Assembly (NCBI GenBank): GCA_039619475.1
Contig: CM077115.1
Coordinates: 36,592,083-36,656,082, forward strand
DNA from: Icerya purchasi
Taxonomy: Eukaryota > Arthropoda > Insecta > Hemiptera > Monophlebidae
Direction of reading: 5' to 3'
DNA: 64,000 nt
The notes under the pieces: generated by a model
What the model was told of the DNA's origin: nothing
What the model saw: only the letters and a program-made list of their open reading frames with translations
Database searches by the model: none
Made by a program: the position numbers and the translations under genes
Shown here: positions 1-11,700 of the stretch, one piece after another
How the letters are laid out: every line of letters starts with the position of its first letter
How positions within the stretch are numbered: position 1 is the stretch's first letter

Positions 1-1015
1 GGGTTTTTGCGGAGGTTCTTCTATATGCGTTATATGATTCCATTGTTCCTGTTCTCCGCAAGGATCTTAAGTATCATTTCTTTCATCAGTCTTTTGCAAT
101 CGCTATTCCATCAAAGGTTAGAAATCTTCGTTTCGTTTTATATTAAGTAGCAGACGGCATAGATCTATTAGGAACCGAAATCAGAGTATTTTTAAATGTA
201 TTGTATTTATTTAAGGAGGAGACTTGATTATTCACTGTTTCTACTTCTTGATCCACCAAATTTGTAAACTTAATCCAGTCGCCATTCTTAAGTTTCCAAC
301 GTTTTGTATAGTTGAGGCTATTGAAATTATTACTATTCCGAGTAATTTTATCGTTATCCCCAAATTGGATTATTGTAGGGAAATGATCGTCGCCTAAGGA
401 ATAAGGGAAAAAGGGAAAAATGTCTATAAACAGTCAAAAAAAAATATCGGAAGAAACCAAAGTTAAATCCACAGGATTGACTGCGTGCAGTGGACTATTT
501 ATTCTAGTTGGTTCACCATCATTTAGTAGACAAATATCTGAATTATTAACGGATTTCTAACACTATTTCTCTTTTACTATCATTTCTGTTGCAACCCTCC
601 ATAGATTATTTAGAGCATTAAAGTCTTCACCAAAGATGATCGGAAAGCGATTGAGTCTGTCCAGGTTTTATTAAGAATTAATGATGCGTCAATAATTGTG
701 ACCCGGTAGGGAATGATAAGAAATAGGATAACAAGAAAACTAAGACTCCACTCAATCTGATGTTATTACTGTGGTTGGAGAAATTCATCTGCATTATATC
801 TGGTGTCTAATACCATCCTTAATTAAAATAGCCGCTTCTCCGTACCAATCTATCATTCCTATATCAAGTATAATTACAAATATGTTAAACAGTTTCATAA
901 TTAAGCTTCTCCAAGTAAAAGAACATAAAGGTCATGCAAGGATAGAAATAACTTTAAATTCGCATTTATTAGCTAGGACGCTCTCCGCATTCCACTGTAG
1001 TATTTTGACTGTATT
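1..1015 (-). pseudogene. Non-LTR retrotransposon, endonuclease domain fragment
   Basis: The minus strand carries a decayed apurinic-type endonuclease spread over several frames. The N-terminal VKILQWNAESVLANK is at about 1010-960. GEDFNALNNLWR (GDFNA motif with one inserted Glu) is at 641-604, DICLLNDGEPTRINSPLHAV around 535-485, VDLTLVSSDIF next, and GDDHFPT (the S/DDH catalytic motif) around 398-371. It continues KRWKLKNGDW towards the window edge. This order is that of an I/Jockey-type LINE ORF2. Stops and frameshifts show it is dead. The RT domain would lie to the left of position 1. Confidence 0.8.
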
Positions 1016-1660
1016 ACATAATCAATAATAAATGTAGAAAAAGAGAAAAACGTATGTAATTTCGAAATAAAATAACACGATACCGCTTCCATTTTGTGAT
1101 AAGGTAATTTTTTATCGCACTCAATTCTTTTTCGTAACTGGTGCAGCGGTGATTCGTAACGTTGAAAATTTAGAAAAAACTTTTTCCAGTATACTCCGAT
1201 TCGCGGCATTTATTGCGAATAAACAATCCAGCGTATTAAACATTTTTCAATAGCTGTTCACAGACATTTTAAAATTTCAATTATCTAATTATAATGCACG
1301 CTTTGGAGGGTGTTTAACAAAAGCTGTTTCACATTCTAAAAAATTATTTCTCTGGCTATGCTTTTGTAAAATGTAGTAAACATATTTCTTTTTATGTAAC
1401 TTTGACCTCAGTTTAATATTCCATTATTGCATTAATAAAAGGTAAATCGAGAATTTTAAATGATTATTTGTTTTTAGTGATATTTTTAGTTGCGTTCGAA
1501 TAATGAAAAGCGTCGAATTTCAAATAAACCAGGCGTGAATATTCAGAATTTTTAACTTTGCAAACATTAAAACCAGTCACAATTTTTTGTTCGTAAATGT
1601 TTATCTGCACATTAATATTTCGCAGTCAATAATGAAATTATATAAAATTACATATAATTA

Positions 1661-1777
1661 TAAGCACATTACCAACATCCATAATTAACAAAAAGTATTA
1701 TTCCCCTTAATGACTATATATATATATATGAATGTATGTATGTATATAGTGTGTTTGTGTATGCGCGCGTGTTTATA

Positions 1778-1811
<34 letters not shown>

Positions 1812-1865
1812 TCATTAAAAGAGAATAATACTTTTTGTTAATTATGGATGTTGGTAATGCGCTTA
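1661..1865. repeat. Foldback/MITE-like element with ~55-bp inverted arms
   Basis: The left arm (from about 1661, containing ATTACCAACATCCATAATTA and then ACAAAAAGTATTATTC) is mirrored on the right, ending about 1865. Arms differ by only a few bases. The centre is TA/TG microsatellite (TATATA, TGTATGTA, GCGCGCG). The arrangement fits a short foldback or MITE without coding capacity, or a cruciform-forming TA repeat. No target-site duplication was identified. Confidence 0.75.
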
Positions 1866-2882
1866 TTAAGGACTGTAGAAATAATTAAAAAAATAAAACA
1901 ACACATTCGGTGTTGGTGTCACGGTTTTGTTACTATTTAAAGTGCTTCGTGTCAGGAGTAGAAGGACTGGCGAGATTAAATTAAAAGGAGTCTGATTTAC
2001 AAAATCAAACATAAATTAGTAGATCGACGGTGGAATTAATGCTATAGAAATAAAAGTGCAGCTTTAAAGGTGCATGAAAATACGCGTTAGTGGAACGAAA
2101 AAATAAAATGGCCGTATTTATTTCTCTAAACTCTTCCAGGTCGTTTTCATAATTCCCCCCCCCCCCCTTTTTTTTTTGAAAAAATAATTCTGAAAAGTAA
2201 TTTTTTTTATTTAAATTTTATCTGTTACAGTTTTTTATCTTTCTTTAATGCGATGATTTTTAATCAAATTTTAAATTCGCTTTCAGACATTTATTAATAG
2301 TTTTCAAGTATTCTTTAATGAAAATCCGTAATTTTACGTAAATAAAATGCGATATATCATTACCGTCCTTTACGAATCATGACACAATAAACTTCGGTAC
2401 CCCGCTCCAGTGCTGTTATTAAAACGTAATAATTTGATAAAGCTAAATAAATAAATTTTCCTCAAGTCATAAACCTCGATGAGAAGTGAAGCGAACTGAT
2501 TTAACCATATTTTTAATATCAGACACTTTAAAAAATATATTTTTTGGCATGCCTTTGAAAATGTGAAACCCTCTATAGCGTTCTAGGTTTTTAATTCTGT
2601 ATGCGATCGTAAGAAGGAGAACGACAGATTTTTTAATAGCGGTTTATGATGTTTCTTTATGTTCCTAATCGTCCGGCAAATTTGAACGGTTTCGCCAGCA
2701 TATAAATCACCGAATCTAATAAATACTGCTTTCTGGTTTGTGAATGAACAGAGTCGGATTAAGTGCATACTGTAATTTGAAATACATTGGGGGGGGGGGC
2801 TAATTGTTGATTTGGAAATAATATGCCATAATTTCATCTTTAGCCGACTTTGGTTGGTAATTTTTGAAAGGTATTTAGACAC

Positions 2883-3026
2883 ATTATATCTTGTTTTTCA
2901 AACAAAATTATATCTTGTTTTTGAAACAAAATTATATCTTGTTTTTCAAACAAAATTATATCTTGTTTTTCAAACAAAATTATATCTTGTTTTTCAAATA
3001 AAATTATATCTTGTTTTTCAACAAAA
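2883..3026. repeat. 24-bp tandem repeat, six copies
   Basis: Six head-to-tail copies of ATTATATCTTGTTTTTCAAA plus CAAA start at 2883, 2907, 2931, 2955, 2979 and 3003. They are nearly identical (copy 2 has TTGAAA, the last copy lacks one A). The period is a multiple of three, which creates a spurious open frame on the plus strand with an eight-residue repeat. Confidence 0.95.
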
Positions 3027-4466
3027 TGATATGCAAACTTTTGAAAATATGTTTACAAAACCGTTCTTATTTCGGATAAACGTTGTTGAAAATATTTACC
3101 AAATATAACGGAATATTCTTGTTTTTAGTTTTGACGCGTGAGGACCGAAGAAGAAAAGCTATTTTTGCATTCGTGAAGGATGTGTACACGTACACGGAAT
3201 AGATACACGAACAGTCAAACGTATGGAAGTTTAACTTTGTTGCTGCAGTGAACCGATACTATTAATATCTCGATGTGTTTATAATAAAAATAATTAATGA
3301 ACGATTCGGTTAAATACGCTTTATTTCAAAATTTGAACGGTTCATTTATAGGCGTGTATGAATAAATACCTCGTTGTTATCTCGCATTATTGTTACATTT
3401 TATTGAAATTGATTTTACTGGGATTTTATAAAATTGTGTGCAATCCGGATGAACTCTTCTTATTTTTAGTAAGAGCCTGAAAATAAATGGGTTTTATTTA
3501 TTATTTTTTTTTTCGTAAAAATTAACGTCAGTGAAGAGTTTTTTGTGAATTGTTGATTTTTAGCATTCGCCAGAATTACAATAAAAACAGTAATAATAAT
3601 TCGACGAAAGTTATTTTTTTTCTCGGTTAAATTTGTGTGAAATATTTTAAGAAGATTGCTAATATACGAGAAAATATTTATATTTATCATCGTGCTAATT
3701 CGTGAGAATTTAAGCAATTTTTCTTGCTTCATTTTCAACTAAAAGCTAGCACTAATATTTAGCTATAAGGAAAACATGCACGTTGCGTGGTACGCGTTTA
3801 TGGTTGATATTTATCTCGGGTTTGATACATTTGCGCGCGCATATACACACACAATTGAGGAATTAAAAAGCAAAATTGTTTTATAATATTTCCGTATATA
3901 TTTCTTATTCATAGCCACAGTAACTACTGCGTATTTGCATATATATTATTCCGCATATTAAAAAAATATGTGATATGTAAAAAATCGTAAGTTTTATAAT
4001 TTTTATTAATTTGAATTGTGATGCCTCTACGTTTTTTTTTTTTTTTTTTTTCTATGATTATTTAATGAGAAAACTTATTTTGAATGGTTTCAATGAATTT
4101 TGAAATAATTAAAAGCCATAAATCCGGATTATTAAAAAGAGGGAATTTAATATTTTTATGTAAAAATCGATGCAACAAACTAGACAAAATAATAATCGAA
4201 AAACAATTTTCATCGGCAAGAAAAAAATTCGTCTGTTTCTTGTTTTCCCCTGATAAAGGAAGTTCTTTCCCCGTTGAAATAATTCCAAGTTAAATAATGC
4301 ATTAGCGTTTGATATGGTATAAAAAGGGCTGGTCAGTATGTTATAGTGCACTTCGAAATAATTATTTTTAAACAAACGGTTCGCGAAAACAGTGGTACGA
4401 AATTTATATAACTGTAATAGACAAAATTATTTTCTGTAGGTGAATACATCCTGTTTGTTAAAATGG

Positions 4467-4569
4467 TATAATAAAATAAACTTTAATAACAAACAATATA
4501 GAACAATAAATAGGTATTTATCTAATTTATTGTTCTATATTGTTTGTTATTAAAGTTTATTTTATTATA
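4467..4569. repeat. Perfect 44-bp inverted repeat (hairpin) 3' of bestrophin
   Basis: Arm 4467-4510 is the exact reverse complement of 4526-4569, around a 15-base loop at 4511-4525. It lies 271 bp past the bestrophin stop codon, in the direction of transcription. It could therefore sit in the 3' UTR, and it contains AATAAA on both strands. It may be a MITE relic or a recent foldback duplication. Confidence 0.9.
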
Positions 4570-4839
4570 AAATTATTTTCCTATTATCTTTTATTCATCT
4601 TTCTTTTGCAGTGACGCAATCACTGTATGTTTGCCTATGAGGATTTTTGACCGCATTTTTATGGGTTTTTTTTTTTTTTGTTCCATTGATTAAAAGATGC
4701 AGTTGAATAAAATGCAACAACCGAATTCAAAAAGTAATGTAATATAAATGCGTAATAAATTAAAATTTTTATAAAGTAAGGAACTAACTATATATTATAT
4801 ATATTTTTTAGGGGGGTGAAGTTAAAAAATTAAAACTAT

Positions 4840-5749
4840 TTACAGCGCAGTTGAGGAAATATGCGTCATCTCGCTACCGATCGCAATGGAAGATGACGAT
4901 TGAATATCATTTTTATTCGCTTCATAATGTGTTATCGAATGACTATGTCGGGGACCAACTTTAATACTATCGTTATCGCCGTTAGTTCTGTTGTTCTCGT
5001 ATGTCGTACCGGTGCTTTGTTTAATTCGCTGCTCTGGCAAACATTCGCTAGTTTCCGGTGTAACAAAACCCTCGTTCACGTACGAACACGCATCGACTAG
5101 TAACTTACCTCTGTCACTACAACAATACTTGGACGAATCGGTTGGATAATCACCCACGCAGCAGCCGCTTGTGTGCTCTTGTTGTCGATCACTAACGTAC
5201 GGTTTCCAACGGATTCCTTTCCACTGATTTTGCTGATTTATACTTTCTCTGGACGTGGATAGATAAAAACCGTGTTTCTCCAACGAATTCCGCAATTCTT
5301 GCGCATTCAAGTCGTTTGTTAACGACGGTCGATTTCCTCTTAAAATATCGCTGTAGCTTGGACGTTTAAATACTATTTTTTTCTTTTTTAAAAATGAATC
5401 GTGTTTCGTCAAAACTTTTTTCGTTACTGGTGACGACTCTAGTTCGATGGATACATCGATGACGGTGTCGATGTTGTTAGTAGTATTGCTAACGTTAGAA
5501 ATATTTGAACGTTCAGTAGACGACAGATTTGATATGGGTTTCCGATTATTATTCGGTTCTTCTGATTTTTGATTAGTTTCGGTGAATCGGTTAATATCGG
5601 CATTGAAATTATTTTCGGAGGTCTCGGCACTGTTACTTTTGCCGTCGAAGTAATTTATTTGGTTGTGTGTTGAATTTTTACCGGAAGAAGCACTGAACGT
5701 AGATTTTTCAACAGGATTTCGATCACTCTCAGAAGAACGTGAATTACCC
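4840..5749 (-). CDS. Best: Bestrophin terminal exon I (long disordered C-terminal tail)
   Basis: 910 bp of open frame from acceptor ATTTACAG to a stop at 4840, encoding 302 residues. The first base completes an Arg codon with exon H. Composition is Ser/Asn/Thr-rich with no recognised domain, typical of the divergent cytoplasmic tails of insect bestrophins. Short patches such as KPYVSDRQ and [14 protein letters not shown] look like linear motifs. The uninterrupted 910-bp frame in DNA this AT-rich, with a good acceptor in the right phase, supports a real exon. It sits 12 kb from exon H, so linkage should be confirmed by RNA. Confidence 0.8.
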
Positions 5750-8700
5750 CTGTAAATAAGAACCAGTAAAGTACGGTAGTACGGTATGACATATACATTA
5801 TGTGTGTATGTATATTATGTTCGGATGATGATGAAATCACACAGTTCACGAAATGAGCAAAAAACTCGACACATTTTACGAATTGGATAAAATATGTATA
5901 CTCTTTCATTTCATGAATACGTAACATTATAATTATATTTGCAAAATGCAATAAAAAAAAAATATACATATATACAGGAATTTTAATAACAGAAATATTT
6001 CGGACAATTCATGTCGCACAGTGCTTTTTATTTCCTATGTTGTATAGTTCGTATAACTTTACTCGCTTATTAATACTTACTATCTTTCCCACTAATAGCA
6101 TGTGTACTCTTATGTTTTAAGTAATAAACAGTAAATATATCAAACAATTTAAATGGAAATGATTAATATCTGTATGATGCGTAGTTCGTGAATTGCACAG
6201 CCGTATTAAATCATGAAATATTACTCATTTCGTGTGTGTTATGTATTGCTGCCCAGATCGTCGTGAGACCTGGGGTATATTAAGCGGACCACCCGAGACC
6301 CAGGCTTATTTAAAGTGCTAGAATAACAAAATTATATGTTTTTCGTAATAAAATTATTCATGCGAATCGTAGGAACCATAGAGAGGGGTAAGCTAAATTT
6401 AAAAATAAAATACACAAATTTTTCAGTTTTATAATGTATTTTGCGTGACCCGTGAGGTAGACTATTAAACGTGCGAGATCTCTTAAGATTTTATACAGAC
6501 ACTACAAAGTCCGACAATGTCGCGCATAATACTACTCAGCAGATGCTATCACCGCAGTTTTCCTGTCAATGCTACGAGACCCAAATTAGTTTAGTTTTAG
6601 CATTTTTCAAAAGTTATGTGTTCGCGATTTTTAATTGTCGCTTACTATGAAAAGCTGATCAGATTTTAAGTTTAATAAAAGCTGGCAAGTTTATTATGCG
6701 TACATATTTAAAATTACATGTATGTAAGTAGGGGATCTAAATATATTGGCCTCATTTAGAAAACACTACGTGAGATTTTTGGAAAGAAATGAACTCTAAC
6801 GTAATACATAAAATTAGATCATTAATCGTTTTTTTCTTTTTTTTTTTCCAGCAACTTCTAGTCCATCCTAGAACGATTTTCATTATAATTTTTCTGAATA
6901 TTGTTTTTTTTGTGCTTCATCTATGTAATTTATTTAAAATTTTTTTGTTTCATAGTCTGTATGGTTACGTAGTTAAATCGAAGAAAAATTGAAAAATTTG
7001 CAGCGACGTTAGTGAGCATTGGTTAAAGTGATTGAACTTTTATATAAAAAAAGGGAAAGAAACGTTCAAAGAATTCATTGATTTTGGAGATTTCTAAAAC
7101 AATTATTCATTCCGCATTAGGAGGGGTTAACTGTCTAATCGTGGCTTTTGTTATTAAGTTTTAAACTGATGACTCTTTGTAAATTAACAATTTGTTAAAT
7201 AAAACCACATATTAATCGCAATAATTTCTGGATAAATTTAATATTGAATTCTAATTAGTATCATTTTTATAAAAATACATAAATGACAAATATAACTTTA
7301 TTCGAAATTTCGTTTAGCTTCTTTTTCTGTTTAGGATTGGAATATTTATCAAAGTATACACGTTTTTAAGTCGTTTTTTTTAAAAATATTTTTGTGTTTG
7401 CATAAATTTTCAAATGTAATTAAAATTCTTAAATTTCGTTAAATTATTACATTTTATTAATCGAAAAAAAAATAAATTTTCCAAACCTATTTTTATTAGC
7501 AATAATCGCACCTCAGGTAAACTTCATTGGTTATTACCACATTGCTGCTGAGCACTTGATTTTGTAATTTCTCTCGTCTACCGATCCATAACTAAACTAC
7601 CTTGTTTTCATTTCTCTCATCAGTCTTCATTTTTCTTTAATCCGTTTTGTTTGGACTACATTTACCTTTTGTACACTGTATCCTGGTAATTCCTGCTATG
7701 TTTGTGACAGAGATTACACATATTTTTTGAATGATCCAGTCTACACCTTAAGCGTGATATAGTTCTCAGCTCTTAAGACTTGATCTTCCTGCTCTATATA
7801 ATACTTTCCATCATCTTTACCTATCATCTCAGTTGTTCGTATTTTATAAGTTTCCATTACTTCCACATCAAATAAAAAAAAAAATGTTCAACTTGTTTCA
7901 TCTATTTCATACATGCTGTTTGTTGGACCCTCTGTTGACAAAATTTGAAAGATAAGGAAAAAGAGAATTTTTGGTTTGGTTCCTTATTTTATGTTACATT
8001 TATTTCAAATTCTTTGCTCGTTCTGTTTAAAAAATGACATCACTAACCATTTTAAGTAATTAATTTTGTATATAATTTTCAGGTTAAGCCAAAATATTTA
8101 TCAAACGTCTGAAGTGGCCAAAGCCCTCTTAAGAAAAGGGGAACAGTAAAGAGGAAAAAGTTTAATGAAATTGAAGTAACTGATGATATAGATAAAAATG
8201 AAAACGACTTTAAGTTTTACTTATTCTAATCCTATTTTTCATAAAAAGTATATAGAAAATAAATGTAAAGTTTAAATACCAGTAAGTAGAATACTACTGA
8301 CTAAATGTATAAATTCTGGGGCAAAAAAAGTGTAAATATAAAATTTAATCAAGTTCAAATTTGATTTGTGTGTGTGAGTGTTTGCATATATTCAATGTTC
8401 AGTATTATTTTCCATTATATTAATAGAAACCTATCTTATTACTAAGTACGACAGAGGAATAAGATATTATTGTTCCTTAATTTGCAAATGAAGCTTCAGT
8501 TTTGAGTAATTACGCATCTTAATTGTAAGTATTTCGATCAGAGTTACTTAAATCTAACCTAGAATGAAAATCACCGGAACTGGTGTATTTTAAAAATATT
8601 ATCTTTTATAGTAAATGTTATTAAAATTGAATTTTCAGTCTTTTAAACCGTTTTGATTCTTTAAAATAGTAAGATAATTTGAACTTTACACGTATTTTAT

Positions 8701-11700
8701 GTACTATTAATCAAGTATACCGAATGGTACCAGATGCCAATGTCCCATGTTTAAACGATCACTCGTTGGGTTTTGCAACATTCTTTAGTCATCTTTATAA
8801 TGACATATTTTTAAAATGACCTAGAAATACGTTATAATAACTCGAGTAAACGTAATGTTGCCACAGTGATGGGCCTCACAAGAACTGTGTGACGTCCTAA
8901 ATCATAAAGTACACAATCTGTAAAGCGCTCTCTGCTTAAAAGCTGCCGAACTAAATCGGTATATACATGAAAGTATATAGTCACGGTAAGACCCATACAA
9001 AAATTTTACTAAAAGCCATGTGGTAATCTGTACATCAAGAAAATTTGGTCAAAAATGGTAAAACGTTATGGGACCCGTACTGGGTCTCAGCGTAAGTTGG
9101 CTTTCTAGAAACGGGTTCTGTAATAGGAGGTAAATTGCTTTTTTTATTTCAAACTGATCCAGTAATTTTTTTATTATACGTTTGATATTACGGAAAAAAA
9201 TTAATTTAAAAGTTTATCTTTTATCTCAATATAAAATGTTTCGGAAGCAAAATCTCCTGTATGTAGTGTAATAACAATCGATATTTGTTACAATTACGGT
9301 GAAATGAAGGTTCTGCACAATCGACTGAAATTGGAACAACTTGTACCAAAGTCTGGTGTTTAAGTTTCGTCGGTACTGTTATATTGTGTTGCTCAACTGA
9401 CATTTGTGTTAATTAAAAAATCATAAAAAAAAAGATGTAATTAAAAAAGTGTAAAAAACACAATTATAGGGTGAAAATTATGTACAAAATCTGTGGCCAA
9501 GTGCTGTTATTATCCGTCTCGTATTAATTACATTTAGTAAGATAAAATTAAAACATTATTTTAAAGAAAGTGAGCGATATAACGAAGCAGTGGCGAAAAA
9601 AAAAATTGGGTGCAGTTGTGCTGAGGCACAGGGCCGTTGATTTCACATGAAACGCCTGTATCGGTTTAAGTATTTATATATATTTATATATATATATATA
9701 TATTAATTACAACCTAATTCTTAGGCTACCCCCTATTCGAAAAAATGTCCCAATTTTATGTAACGTTTGTTATATTTTATAGGATTTTTGTTATTGTTAT
9801 TTAAAAAATGTCACAATTTTGTGTAATGAAATATGTAACGAAAAAATGTCTTAATTTTATATAATGAAAGTTAAATGTTAGAATAGGATTTTTGTGATTA
9901 TGTTTTGTTTTTGTTTTTGTGTTGATGCCAGTAAGAATTACGTTGTAAATTTTGATCATTTTATACAAAGTATAGAAGAGAAAAAGACATAAATGTACGC
10001 AAGAGGGGTCAAGGGGTACAGTCCCTTGCGAGGCCAAAATGGCCGAGTTTATATATATATATAAATAAATATATGCGGTGGAAAATAATAGGGTTGCCCG
10101 ATTTCGTTTCACGACAAAAAAGCTAATTTAAGTCGTCTTTTATATAAAATTATAGGTTGTGCCTAGAGTGCACGCGTTGTTACGGCGTAATTCGAAATTT
10201 GAAAAAATATCTCGAGAGGAAATCGCATTCCTCTTTTAATGTCATCTTTTGCTGTTGTAATTGCTGCATAATGAAAAAAAAAAATTGTTAAATGAAAAGT
10301 AATATTAGCAATGGGATTTATTGCAGAATTTATTTGAGAAAACTAGTTGAAACTTTCTTTACGAGTATAGATGAACTCCTTTTGGAAATTGAACTGCCCC
10401 ACTGGTGCGTTGATATAAAGCTGCATTTCCACAGATTTGCCTGCAAGTAGAGGCAACATGCATGTTGCCGTCTGCCTCTATGTAGAATTATCTTTTGCGT
10501 GAGACCAGAATTAAGTATTATTTACCCGAAGTATTTCATTTGTGTAGTGGCGGAAGTTAAAATAGCGTAATAAAATTCAGAGCCGCTGAAAATTAATATT
10601 TTTGTAAATAATTACAGATCGTTCTAACTGGACATATAAACAGTTGGGGCGAGAAGTGAATTGAAGACGATGATGCAACACAAAAAATAATTATTGGAAA
10701 TTTAGTTACCAAAAAAAATCATTTTAGTGTTTCTTTGCCGGATTCGCTTACTGTAGAATTTTTATCTCCTCATCACCTCCGCCATAATTCGAATGTGTAA
10801 TGAAACAATTAACCGAAAGGTTTTTGGAAACGTCGCGAAAATTAATTACGCCGCAGAGTCTGGCCTGTTGCCGCAGAATTTTCATTCGGGTTGTTAGTGA
10901 GGTTTGAAATTGTGTATTGATTAGTTTAGTCTGAAACAAATGCCTCTGCATTTGAATCGGAATTTAAAGTGCGGAAAGTAAGTTCAACAGATCTACTTTA
11001 AAGTTAGCCTTGGAATATTAAGATCGATGGAGTACCATGACAAAATATTTACTATAAATTTTGGGTACAATACTTGTATCTGTTGTAGCACCAGAGAAAA
11101 AGCATTTTCCGCTTGAGAGACTTGAAGATCACACACGGTACAATTAAAAAAAAAGAAAAAAAGTAGACAAAACAGTTTTTTGCTTTAATGAGTATCCACT
11201 ATAATCTTTAGACTGATGTCTGAGAAATCGTAGTTTTATGAAAAAACAGATTAATCGTGTGACCGTCGTTTTATGAAAGAAAAATTCTCTTTTAAATAAT
11301 TTTCTAGTATTTTTATCTGTTCTTGTTTTATTTCTCAAAAAAGAAGGAAGTATTCTCTTCAAAAATTCGATAATATTTTGTTGAAACGTCTTAGTTTGTA
11401 CCAAAATTTAAATTTTGTTTCTCGCCCCTCCCGAAAATCTATCTTCGTCACACTTGTGATGCAGCCACTGTGTTGGGTCCTTCGTGTGCCAAGTTTCATC
11501 TGATTTAGTGTGGTGGCAAAGGCAAACTGATGAAACAGAGAAATAAGCTTAGAAGTGCGTCAGTGTAGAATTGCTTTTAATTGTGGCCAAATGGATTGTG
11601 TAAGTCTGGGACAAAAAGAAATGAAAAAAAGTGAAAAATTACTACAGATGTGCTACAGTGATAAAAAGTCGTCCGCTTTATGTACCGCGTGTTCTTTGGC

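Larger units (their letters stand above)
1016..4839. other. Bestrophin 3' flank, no gene seen
   Basis: Apart from the foldback, the 24-bp tandem repeat and the hairpin listed separately, this is AT-rich DNA with homopolymer runs (poly-C/poly-T at 2154-2178, poly-T at 4031-4050). I found no coding homology on either strand. Transcription of bestrophin should end somewhere here. AATAAA-type signals on the minus strand occur within the 4467-4569 hairpin. Confidence 0.6.

Noticed and set aside
2812..3108. 98-residue open frame on plus strand
   Set aside because: Created by the 24-bp tandem repeat; no homology.
7540..7900. Peptide-like minus-strand stretch without recognised match
   Set aside because: Some open sequence in pieces but no motif I could assign; reported only as unannotated intron.
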